Assembly (NCBI RefSeq): GCF_000265365.1
Contig: NC_018011.1
Location: forward strand, 558,001-622,000
Source of the DNA: Alistipes finegoldii DSM 17242
GTDB taxonomy: Bacteria; Bacteroidota; Bacteroidia; Bacteroidales; Rikenellaceae
Direction of reading: 5' to 3'
DNA: 64,000 nucleotides
Below the pieces are notes generated by a model. The model searched no databases. It saw only the letters and a list, made by a program, of their open reading frames with translations, and had not been told where the DNA came from. The position numbers and the translations under genes were made by a program. Below are positions 52,146 to 58,972 of this stretch, in pieces (the first letter of the stretch is position 1; every line of letters begins with the position of its first letter).

Positions 52146-52820
52146 ATGGAACAGAAAATCGAAAAGGGAATCGGGTGGCTCGAAAAGCTGCTCAAAATGG
52201 AGGAAAAATACGGGTTCTTCCGCTTTCTGCGAGTGCTTTTGCTTTTACTCCTCACGGGGTTTGTCATCCTTACTATCACCAATCCGCACTATGTGCTGGA
52301 TAAAGTCGAATCAATCCAAGCAGAGCAACATGATGAATCGGTAGCCAAGCGCATTCAGGTAGATGCGGATATTCGTCTGATGCTGCGCAAACTCTTATAT
52401 GCGCTCGATGCCGACCGTACATGGCTCATAGAGCTGCATAATGGGAGCAAAAACCTATCATCAGGATTACCGTTCCTATACGGCGATATGCGAATCGAAG
52501 AGGTCGCTGACGGCATCAATAACGTCGATGATGAATATACTGATTTTCAGCTATCGAAATACCCTTTTATCGGGAAAGTCTTTGACGACGGATTTTATTG
52601 GGGAGCTATCGAAACGATCAAGGAGATCGACGAACGAATGTATTTCAAGTTCAAGTCGAATAACGTGAACGAGGTCGCCATTCTCGCCCTATATGCAGGA
52701 GAAAAGCCGCTCGGAGCAATCGGCATATCATTTTGCGGACAAAAACAGATGGACGCCTCCGCTGTCGGCAAGGCTATTCGCAAGTGCGGTATTCAGGTAG
52801 CAACCCTATTATCCAACTAA
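52146..52820 (+). CDS. Membrane-anchored GAF-like protein of the lysis region
   Basis: This 224-residue protein has one N-terminal membrane helix (FLRVLLLLLLTGFVILTI, residues about 29-46), a short coiled coil, and a soluble domain resembling GAF folds (LDADRTWLIELHNGSKNLSSGLPFLYGDMRIEEVADG..; ILALYAGEKPLGAIGISF). Similar membrane proteins occur near lysis genes in Bacteroidota prophages. It has its own promoter. A sensory or holin-regulating role is possible but unproven. Confidence 0.6.
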   Translation: MEQKIEKGIGWLEKLLKMEEKYGFFRFLRVLLLLLLTGFVILTITNPHYVLDKVESIQAEQHDESVAKRIQVDADIRLMLRKLLYALDADRTWLIELHNGSKNLSSGLPFLYGDMRIEEVADGINNVDDEYTDFQLSKYPFIGKVFDDGFYWGAIETIKEIDERMYFKFKSNNVNEVAILALYAGEKPLGAIGISFCGQKQMDASAVGKAIRKCGIQVATLLSN

Positions 52821-52832
52821 CATCACAACATC

Positions 52833-53105
52833 ATGGAAACTATCAAAAATATTCTGACCGCCATCTTGAAATGGCTGGGGAGTATTCCATCCGACAAACT
52901 CCTGCACCTCATTGCAGGTGCGGTAATCGCAGCCTTTTTCGCCCTTGTCATTCCCTATACGGCTGAAATATGCGTCTTATTCGCCGCCATCGCAGGGGTG
53001 GCAAAAGAGGCTTTCGACCAATACCGCTACAAAGGATGGGATTGGCTTGACTTGGCCTATACAATGGCCGGAGGTTTCATCATTCAAATTTTCGCGTGGC
53101 TATGA
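52833..53105 (+). CDS. Small membrane protein, DUF2279/YfiM-like (holin candidate)
   Basis: This 90-residue protein has about three hydrophobic stretches (LLHLIAGAVIAAFFALVIPY, AEICVLFAAIAGVAKEAF, AYTMAGGFIIQIFAWL). The pattern SDKLLHLIAG..KEAFDQYRYKGWDWLDLAYTMAGG resembles the DUF2279/YfiM group found in phages. Its stop overlaps the DUF5675 gene start (ATGA), and the next gene is spanin-like, so a holin-like role fits the context. Confidence 0.6.
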   Translation: METIKNILTAILKWLGSIPSDKLLHLIAGAVIAAFFALVIPYTAEICVLFAAIAGVAKEAFDQYRYKGWDWLDLAYTMAGGFIIQIFAWL

Positions 53106-53560
53106 AACTACTTTTGAAACGCATCGCATTGAAGCCGACCTATACCATCGGCTGGCTCTACATCGACGGGCAAAAGGTCTGCGACACCATCGAAGATGCC
53201 GTGCGAGACCTGAACAAAAACGGGCGGTTCGACAATGGCGAAAAGAAAGTGTATGCCGCAACCGCTATCCCCTACGGGACATACGACATCACGCTGAAAG
53301 TCCAATCCCCGAAGTATAAGGATCGGGCGCAGTACAAATTCTGCGACGGCTACCTGCCTCGGCTGCTCAATGTGCCGGAGTTCGACGGCATCCTGATCCA
53401 TATCGGCAATACCGCCGAGGATAGCGCGGGGTGCATATTGGTCGGCGAAAACAAGGAGGTCGGCAAGGTGCTGAACTCGACGGCGACATTCCGACGGGTC
53501 TATGACATGCTCAAAACGGCCTCCGACCGGGGCGAACCAATCCAAATCGAAATCGTATGA
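53102..53560 (+). CDS. DUF5675 family protein, probable lysis enzyme
   Basis: From the ATG at 53102 this is a 152-residue protein matching DUF5675 (YTIGWLYIDGQKVCDTIED; AIPYGTYDITLKVQSPKY; GILIHIGNTAEDSAGCILVGENK). The H-x-G..S-x-G-C-I-L-V core recalls L,D-transpeptidase-like folds with conserved His, Ser and Cys. In Bacteroidota phages it sits in the lysis cassette, where peptidoglycan cleavage would be expected, though activity is unproven. It overlaps both neighbours by four bases. Confidence 0.7.
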   Translation: MKLLLKRIALKPTYTIGWLYIDGQKVCDTIEDAVRDLNKNGRFDNGEKKVYAATAIPYGTYDITLKVQSPKYKDRAQYKFCDGYLPRLLNVPEFDGILIHIGNTAEDSAGCILVGENKEVGKVLNSTATFRRVYDMLKTASDRGEPIQIEIV

Positions 53561-54045
53561 GAACGCTGATTTTGTGCCTTATCATCGGTTTGCTGTCGGC
53601 CTGCTGCCCGTGCAAACATCTGACGACCTCGACCGGGACGCGGGACAGCCTGCATGTCGAGATCAGGCATCGCACAATATGGATTCCCGACACGGTACGG
53701 GTGCAACTGCCGGCCGAGCGAACCGAGCAGACCGTCCGCCAAGATTCGAGCCACCTCGAAACCTCGGCAGCGGTATCGGACGCAAGGATCAACCCCGACG
53801 GGTCGCTATCCCACTCGCTCGAAAACAAGACGGACGATCGGGAAATACCGACGCAGCGGCCGATAGAATATCGGGACAGCATCGTTTATCGGGATCGGGA
53901 GGTCGAGGTTGAAAAGATCGTCGAGGTAGAGCGCAAATTGACATGGTGGCAACAGACGCAAATACGCGGTTTTTGGGTGACAATTATCATCATTCTCGTA
54001 CTGCTCCGTAAAAAGATTTTTCCCTTGATTCGGAGGTTTATTTGA
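53557..54045 (+). CDS. Spanin-like lipoprotein with C-terminal membrane helix
   Basis: This 162-residue protein has a lipobox (GLLSACCPC) and a charged periplasmic stretch. Near the C-terminus a helix (QIRGFWVTIIIILVLL) is followed by basic residues. Outer-membrane lipid anchor plus inner-membrane helix is the layout of a unimolecular spanin, which fuses the two membranes in the last step of phage lysis. Its start overlaps the DUF5675 stop. Confidence 0.6.
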   Translation: MRTLILCLIIGLLSACCPCKHLTTSTGTRDSLHVEIRHRTIWIPDTVRVQLPAERTEQTVRQDSSHLETSAAVSDARINPDGSLSHSLENKTDDREIPTQRPIEYRDSIVYRDREVEVEKIVEVERKLTWWQQTQIRGFWVTIIIILVLLRKKIFPLIRRFI

Positions 54046-54107
54046 GGGCGCAAAGGCGAACAATACAGCCGATTATAATAATAGCTCCAAATTTCAGAAA
54101 CTTTTTG

Positions 54108-54115
54108 TACCTTTG
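54108..54115 (+). promoter_or_regulatory. -7 element of the structured leader and cargo genes
   Basis: TACCTTTG matches TAnnTTTG. Transcription starting near 54122 would include the whole hairpin at 54155-54266 and read into the Mrr-type gene. Confidence 0.5.
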
Positions 54116-54154
54116 AAAAAGTTTTGATATTATAGCGTTTGCTATTGTTTTTAA

Positions 54155-54283
54155 GGTTTAGGAAATCGCCAATTTCACAACGGACTTAAAAAACAATGGT
54201 AAATGCCTGCGTTATGCGTGGGCATTTCCTTGTTAGTCCGTAGGTGTTTGGCGATACCTCTAAACCGACAGGAACGCCCACGC
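54155..54283 (+). ncRNA. Strongly folded leader or small RNA with two competing structures
   Basis: Bases 54155-54266 fold into one long hairpin: 54155-54161 with 54260-54266, 54165-54172 with 54248-54255, 54180-54186 with 54235-54241, 54192-54196 with 54230-54234, and 54201-54207 with 54221-54227. The right arm of the inner stem (54216-54223, GCGTGGGC) can instead pair perfectly with 54276-54283 (GCCCACGC), extended by TTCCT/AGGAA, and TTTTC follows. Two exclusive folds upstream of a gene look like an attenuator or switch; a stand-alone RNA or a MITE remain possible. No coding frame is evident. Confidence 0.55.
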
Positions 54284-54335
54284 TTTTCTGTGTGCATATC
54301 CGGAAACAGCAGCGAATGTTTGATTTACGGATAGC

Positions 54336-55193
54336 ATGAGCGAAAAGAAACCAACAAGGCAGGCGGAGATCGTATTTGCCGCCATGAAAGCAATCGAGGC
54401 CAACGGCGGCGAAATGAGGATTTCGGATATATACGAAACCCTCGCATCATCGTTCCCGCTGACCGATTATGAGAAAGAGGAAACCAAGAGCGGTGTCATC
54501 CGCTGGAAAGCGTATCTCAACTTCTATTCGATAGAGGTAGGCAAGGTCGGGTATCTCGTCAAAAAGAGCGGGATTTGGCATCTGACGGAAGAGGGTGCGA
54601 AAGCTCTTGCCGCCGGAGCCGGAGAGTTCTTCGCCGATTTTCACGGCAAGTTTTCCAAGATACAGAAAGAGCACGCGGTATCGGTCATCGAGGAGAATGC
54701 GGATCAGCCCGATGATTTGGATATGTTGCAAGGTCAGGCATCGAAAGGCATTCGGGAGTATATCATCAAAAAGAACCCCTACGAGTTTCAGGATTTGGTC
54801 GCCGCCCTGTTGCGGGCAATGGGTTACTACACGCCGTTCATCGCCCCGAAAGGCAAGGATGGCGGCGTCGATATTATCGCCTACCGAGACCCGCTCGGCA
54901 CGACCGCCCCGCAGTTGAAAGTACAGGTCAAGCATTATCCGACCTCTGCAATCTCCGTCGATGTCGTCCGCAGTCTGCTGGGGGTTCTCGTGAAAGAGGG
55001 TGAGGTCGGCCTGCTGGTTACATCGGGGACATTCACCAGCGAATCCAAGAAAGAGGCCCGCAACGGGCATCGTTGCCTGCGTCTGATCGACATCGACGAG
55101 TTCATCGACCTATGGATTCGCTATTACGACCGCATGAGCGAGGAGGACAAAGCCCTGCTCCCGATTATTCCCGTTTATTTTCTGAAAGCATAA
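54336..55193 (+). CDS. Mrr-type restriction endonuclease
   Basis: This 285-residue protein has an N-terminal winged-helix Mrr_N domain (about residues 5-95) and a C-terminal Mrr catalytic domain (about 140-255) of the PD-(D/E)xK type: FQDLVAALLRAMGYYTPFIAPKGKDGGVDIIAY, then LKVQVKHY giving the D..QxK active site. Mrr enzymes cut methylated or otherwise foreign DNA. As late cargo next to the attachment end, it may defend the lysogen against other phages. The structured leader precedes it. Confidence 0.88.
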   Translation: MSEKKPTRQAEIVFAAMKAIEANGGEMRISDIYETLASSFPLTDYEKEETKSGVIRWKAYLNFYSIEVGKVGYLVKKSGIWHLTEEGAKALAAGAGEFFADFHGKFSKIQKEHAVSVIEENADQPDDLDMLQGQASKGIREYIIKKNPYEFQDLVAALLRAMGYYTPFIAPKGKDGGVDIIAYRDPLGTTAPQLKVQVKHYPTSAISVDVVRSLLGVLVKEGEVGLLVTSGTFTSESKKEARNGHRCLRLIDIDEFIDLWIRYYDRMSEEDKALLPIIPVYFLKA

Positions 55194-55206
55194 AACCATC
55201 ATACTT

Positions 55207-55704
55207 ATGAAAAAACTCTTATCTATTCTATTCCTATCCCTTTGCATCGCAGCTTGCTCCAAAGACGATACCCCAAAGCCGGAGATGAACGAAACCGTCA
55301 AACAGATTTGGCAGACTTTGAACGGCAGATATATCGGGTTCCATGAGGATAAGTTATCATCCGCCGGTTCCTATACGGAAACCATCGTCTTTCAGCCCTA
55401 TTCCGAGCCGGAAGAGATCAAGCCGACGGTAATCCTTTTCCCGGATTTTACAGCATACGGAACCGCCGTCATAACCGACACCCGATTTGAAGAGATCAGC
55501 GGCTCATCGACCTGCTATTACTCAATCGACGTAAAATATGAGGGAGCAATCCCGACGATCTCATTCTTTGAATACGGAACGGACGGCGAAGTAGTAAACA
55601 GCGAAGATCAGCGCAACATCAAGGTCATCGACGCCTCCTCTTTCAAAATGTGGGATTATGGCTTGACCGAGGCCGAGAATGCGATAATCTACACCAAGCA
55701 ATAG
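55207..55704 (+). CDS. Cargo lipoprotein of unknown function
   Basis: This 165-residue protein has a lipoprotein signal (SLCIAACSKDD). The mature part looks like a small beta-rich domain (IWQTLNGRYIGFHEDKL; SYTETIVFQPYSEPEEIKPTVILFPD), a pattern seen in many Bacteroidota envelope lipoproteins. It lies 13 bases after the Mrr gene and just inside the right attachment end, so it is probably a lysogenic-conversion (moron) gene acting at the cell surface. Confidence 0.65.
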   Translation: MKKLLSILFLSLCIAACSKDDTPKPEMNETVKQIWQTLNGRYIGFHEDKLSSAGSYTETIVFQPYSEPEEIKPTVILFPDFTAYGTAVITDTRFEEISGSSTCYYSIDVKYEGAIPTISFFEYGTDGEVVNSEDQRNIKVIDASSFKMWDYGLTEAENAIIYTKQ

Positions 55705-55752
55705 AAATCCAAATAATTCAATATCTTTGCGGTACTGATAGCCCCGTATCAG

Positions 55753-55762
55753 TTGCGTTGAA
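55753..55762 (-). repeat. Inverted copy of the element's TTCAACGCAA motif
   Basis: The minus strand reads TTCAACGCAA, the motif found before the starts of the integrase (38018-38027), Rad50-like (41882-41891) and 43907 (43895-43904) genes. Confidence 0.5.
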
Positions 55763-55765
55763 TAC

Positions 55766-55807
55766 CCCTCTCGACAGACCGATAGATCGGGCGTTGAGAG
55801 GGTTTTT
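55766..55807 (+). terminator. Terminator at the right end of the DGR element
   Basis: CCCTCTC (55766-55772) pairs with GAGAGGG (55796-55802), with an inner CCGAT/ATCGG stem, followed by TTTTT. It lies about 60 bases after the lipoprotein stop. Confidence 0.75.
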
Positions 55808-55919
55808 CATTCGATTCTGTTACCCGTCTGTTACCCGGCCTCCGAAGTGGCGTTTATTGGTTACAAATAAGCCAATATATCATAGTGAGTTACAACCTAT
55901 TTTAGAAAGAAGTAATAGA

Positions 55920-55937
55920 TTTTGCATCGGCAAGTGA
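55920..55937 (+). pseudogene. Displaced mnmE 3' end with attR
   Basis: These 18 bases read F-C-I-G-K-stop, exactly like the end of mnmE, but with TTT, GGC, AAG and TGA instead of TTC, GGA, AAA and TAG. The shared core TGCATCGG is at 55923-55930. Upstream sequence has no mnmE similarity. This fits the original host gene end, pushed 18 kb away by integration. Confidence 0.7.
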
Positions 55938-55978
55938 TGGCTTGTAAACAGCCGTAACCAACTATAATTATTTAGAAT

Positions 55979-56003
55979 AAAGTCGCTGTATATCAGCGAC
56001 TTT
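55979..56003 (+). terminator. Hairpin terminator, probably the original mnmE terminator
   Basis: A 10-base-pair stem (55979-55988 with 55994-56003) with T-rich tail lies about 40 bases after the displaced F-C-I-G-K-stop. The gene now in front of it is not intact, so it was probably mnmE's own terminator. Confidence 0.65.
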
Positions 56004-56128
56004 TCTATTTTAACACTTTCCAGTCCGTATTTGGAAGTAACGGTTTTTATCCATATTTTTCTATCATATTTCTACCGCGACAGAAATTCACGGTTAGCCC
56101 GAATGTCACAGTGACGCATTAGTTGACG

Positions 56129-56158
56129 TGTGTTGACAGTGGTTTACATGTGTTGACA
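56129..56158 (+). repeat. Two direct repeats 20 bases apart before the HTH gene
   Basis: TGTGTTGACA occurs at 56129-56138 and 56149-56158, spaced by exactly two helical turns, with a related TTGACG at 56123-56128. Such an arrangement suits binding sites for the HTH protein or integrase arm sites. Confidence 0.55.
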
Positions 56159-56208
56159 AAAATCGGGAGAAATAAGGCGAAATTACCACCAATGTAAACA
56201 AGGAAAAT

Positions 56209-57087
56209 ATGGAAGTAAGAAAGATTTGCCAATGGTGTGGAAAACCATTCATCGCTCAAAAGACAACGACTTGTTATTGTAGCCACCAATGTTCCAATCT
56301 TGGCTACAAGGAACGCATTCGGGAACGTAAGCGACAGTTGAAACGGTCGCAAGAATTATTGCAACCTCGGCAAGCCGCCGAGGGACAGGATTTCTTCTCT
56401 TTTGCCCAAGCAGCAAAGTTAATGGGCGTAACCAGACAGTACATATATAAATTGGTAAAGGAATCCAAACTTCGTGCTTCACGCATCAGTGGTAAGAAGT
56501 CGCTCATCCGCCGTGCTGACATTGAACTGATGATGAAAACCAAACCTTACGAGCGTGTCGTGCCCAAAGAGGACTTCAACATCTCCGAGTATTACACAGC
56601 CGAAGAGATTGCAGACAAATACAAAGTCAACGCTAAATGGGTGTGGACTTACACACGGCAACATAAAGTGCCGAAAGTGAGAATACGCCAGTTCAACTAT
56701 TACAGCAAGAAACATATCGATGCCGCCTTTGCCAAATACGAGGTAGATTCCGACCTTACCGAATGGTACACACCAGAAGAAATTCAGGAGAAGTACGGCA
56801 TGACACGTGTCGCCATCCGTTCACAAGTGTATAGGAACAACATTCCCTCCAAGAAGGAGCATGGGCAGATATTCTACTCCAAGCTCCACTTCGACCTCTC
56901 AAAGAGTTCCGAACAGGAGAGCAAGGCGGAATACTACACCGTCAAGGAGGCGATGGAGAAATTCAAACTCTCTCGTGATTCGGTTTACGGTATTTTGCAA
57001 TTCCACCAGATCAACCGGGAGAAGAATGGAAGGTTCGTTCGGTTTCTGAAAGTGGAATTTGACCGGGTAATGGGTGTCCGCAAATAG
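56209..57087 (+). CDS. Multi-HTH DNA-binding protein with N-terminal zinc ribbon
   Basis: This 292-residue protein begins with a four-Cys zinc ribbon (C-x-x-C near residues 8-11, then CYCSHQC). Three or four MerR/Xis-like helix-turn-helix units follow: FFSFAQAAKLMGVTRQYIYKLVKESKLRAS, then YTAEEIADKYKVNAKWVWTYTRQHKVP, YTPEEIQEKYGMTRVAIRSQVYRNNIP and YTVKEAMEKFKLSRDSVYGILQFHQI. The units recur about every 60-65 residues. It lies 117 bases before a tyrosine integrase and after direct repeats, so a role in integration or its control is likely. Base use is AT-richer than the chromosome. Confidence 0.7.
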   Translation: MEVRKICQWCGKPFIAQKTTTCYCSHQCSNLGYKERIRERKRQLKRSQELLQPRQAAEGQDFFSFAQAAKLMGVTRQYIYKLVKESKLRASRISGKKSLIRRADIELMMKTKPYERVVPKEDFNISEYYTAEEIADKYKVNAKWVWTYTRQHKVPKVRIRQFNYYSKKHIDAAFAKYEVDSDLTEWYTPEEIQEKYGMTRVAIRSQVYRNNIPSKKEHGQIFYSKLHFDLSKSSEQESKAEYYTVKEAMEKFKLSRDSVYGILQFHQINREKNGRFVRFLKVEFDRVMGVRK

Positions 57088-57204
57088 TCTAATTTATGGC
57101 TATCCGTAAATTATTCAAAAATTAATCCCTGCTGTAGGTAATCTGCATGATTACATTATAGAGTTTCGCCGACGAATTAATAATAACCATAAAAATATAA
57201 CATT

Positions 57205-58320
57205 ATGCATGAATGCAAGACCGTGACATTAAGGACACGTCCGCTAAAAGGCAGGATGATGTCTTTCTATCTGGATTATTATCCGGGGTATCGAGACAAA
57301 GAGACAATGAAAGTTATCCGTCATGAATCGCTTGGTATTTATATCTATGCCAATCCGAGAAACAAACGTGAACAGAATTTCAACGAGGTAATGACCGAGA
57401 AAGCCGAAGCCATCCGTTGCCGCAGGTTCGAGTCGGTAGTCAATGAACGGTATGACTTCTTTGACAAGTACAAACTCAAGGCAGACTTTCTGGAGTATTA
57501 TCGCAAGCAGCTCCGTAAGCATGACCAGAAATGGGAGTTTGTCTATCTGCATTTCAGTAACTTCGTACATGGTAAATGCACCTTTGAAGAGATTGACATC
57601 GACCTCTGTAACAAGTTTCGGGAATATCTGCTGAGTGCCAAGAAGCTAAGGCGTAACGGACGTATCACACGGAACTCCGCATCAGGATACTGGTCTACTT
57701 TCAGAGGTTTCCTGAAAATACTCTATCGTAATGGGATGATAAAGACCAATGTCAATGATTTCTTGGAAAAGATAGAGACAGAAGATGTAATGAAAGAGGC
57801 CCTGTCAGTTGAGGAATTGTACAAATTGGCTGAGACACCTTGCAAGAAACCTATTCTGAAAACGGCATCGCTGTTTTCCTGTATGACCAGCTTGCGCATC
57901 AGTGACATTCTCTCGCTATGTTGGGAAGACATCGTGGACTATTCTGCCGGTGGGAAATGCGTACACATCATTACGCAAAAGAACAAGGCGGAAGACATCA
58001 TTCCCATCAGTGAAGAAGCTTTGGGATTGATTGGCTATAATTCTGAAAAGAAAGGTTTGGTATTCAAGGGGCTTATGCGCAGTTGGACGCAAATACCGAT
58101 GAAAGAATGGATTCGTTCTGCCGGAATTACCAAGAACATAACATTTCACTCGTATCGTAGAACATTTGCGACGCTACAAGCAGCTGCCGGGACGGACATC
58201 CGCACCATACAGAGCATCATGGCACACAAGAGTATCACCACCACTCAAAGGTATATCAAAGTCGTGGATGCCAACAAACGTGAAGCCAGCAAGAAAATCA
58301 CCCTGACACGGCAAGACTGA
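57205..58320 (+). CDS. Tyrosine recombinase of a second mobile module
   Basis: This 371-residue integrase has a Bacteroidota arm-binding N-terminus, a SAM-like core-binding domain (about 110-200) and a catalytic domain. The first conserved Arg position reads SCMTSLRISDIL; H-x-x-R is in TFHSYRRTFATL, where the third residue block is SYRR; and MAHKSITTTQRYIKV carries His and the Tyr nucleophile. It is unlike the other two integrases in the window. No cargo other than the upstream HTH gene is evident, so it may be a small or decayed element. Confidence 0.85.
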   Translation: MHECKTVTLRTRPLKGRMMSFYLDYYPGYRDKETMKVIRHESLGIYIYANPRNKREQNFNEVMTEKAEAIRCRRFESVVNERYDFFDKYKLKADFLEYYRKQLRKHDQKWEFVYLHFSNFVHGKCTFEEIDIDLCNKFREYLLSAKKLRRNGRITRNSASGYWSTFRGFLKILYRNGMIKTNVNDFLEKIETEDVMKEALSVEELYKLAETPCKKPILKTASLFSCMTSLRISDILSLCWEDIVDYSAGGKCVHIITQKNKAEDIIPISEEALGLIGYNSEKKGLVFKGLMRSWTQIPMKEWIRSAGITKNITFHSYRRTFATLQAAAGTDIRTIQSIMAHKSITTTQRYIKVVDANKREASKKITLTRQD

Positions 58321-58349
58321 CAGCTGCTTTGTCCTCGATTTCTGCAGTC

Positions 58350-58381
58350 AGAGTATGATTTTTCACCCAAAATCATACTCT
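58350..58381 (+). terminator. Terminator after the second integrase
   Basis: A 13-base-pair stem (58350-58362 with 58369-58381), 6-base loop and a downstream TTATTTTTT tail. Confidence 0.75.
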
Positions 58382-58450
58382 AACCGTTATTTTTTACAAA
58401 TATTGAGCGATTCGTCATCACTAATTATATATATATCTGGAATATAGCAC

Positions 58451-58460
58451 ATAACTTTGC
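58451..58460 (+). promoter_or_regulatory. -7 element that also resembles a CTnDOT-type attachment core
   Basis: TAACTTTG (58452-58459) is a -7 element for the 58490 gene. ATAACTTTGC also matches the GTANNTTTGC core used by CTnDOT-like elements except at its first base, so it may be the left end of the ICE. Confidence 0.4.
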
Positions 58461-58489
58461 CATATAACCATTTCAAATACTTGCAGCAG

Positions 58490-58714
58490 ATGACAAATAA
58501 TACTCAAATTCGGACCAAGAGGATAAGTTTTATTCTTGCATTATTGGTAATTGCCTATGTGGCAGTAGACACTTACCTATTCACTTATCACCAAATCAAT
58601 ACCACAACAATAACAACTCCAGTTATAATAGGCCTTGTGGTTACAAAGTTACTACAAAAAAGTGGAATACGGAAGAATGAAGTAATAGAATTGATTTACA
58701 GAGGTTTCATTTAA
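58490..58714 (+). CDS. Small membrane protein
   Basis: From the ATG at 58490 this is a 74-residue protein with two hydrophobic segments (ISFILALLVIAYVAVDTYLF and TTPVIIGLVVTKLL). The -7 element 31 bases upstream excludes an earlier start at 58457. No family is recognised. It is AT-rich like its surroundings and lies between two integrase genes. Confidence 0.45.
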   Translation: MTNNTQIRTKRISFILALLVIAYVAVDTYLFTYHQINTTTITTPVIIGLVVTKLLQKSGIRKNEVIELIYRGFI

Positions 58715-58943
58715 GCTGCCGATTCTCTCCAACGCCACCACAATCCTTGCAAAAGCCAAATCAAGACGTCGCTACGTTACTTGTTCGTAACCACACCATA
58801 TAAGTGACGAAATGGGTAAGAATGGTAAAACAAGACATTGTGATATAGTGAGTTACTGACAACTCACGCAATAAATCCGGTTACGGAAAAAGATTGCGCC
58901 GTTCCTCCGTGTTTTGCGTACCGACGAAGGATTCTTCACCGAC

Positions 58944-58951
58944 TAATTTTG
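58944..58951 (+). promoter_or_regulatory. -7 element of the IntDOT-like gene
   Basis: TAATTTTG matches TAnnTTTG, 21 bases before the ATG at 58973, and rules out a TTG start at 58949. Confidence 0.5.
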
Positions 58952-58972
58952 AACCTAAAAAAATTAAGGACG

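Noticed and set aside
54155..54266. Retron msr-msd RNA
   Set aside because: The hairpin is suggestive, but no retron-type RT is adjacent; the only RT is the DGR enzyme 5.4 kb upstream.
55882..58856. 12-base direct repeat ATAGTGAGTTAC at 55882 and 58845 as att sites of the HTH-integrase module
   Set aside because: The left copy lies inside the DGR element, before its attR, which would require nested events. Chance 12-mer repeats are expected at this scale.
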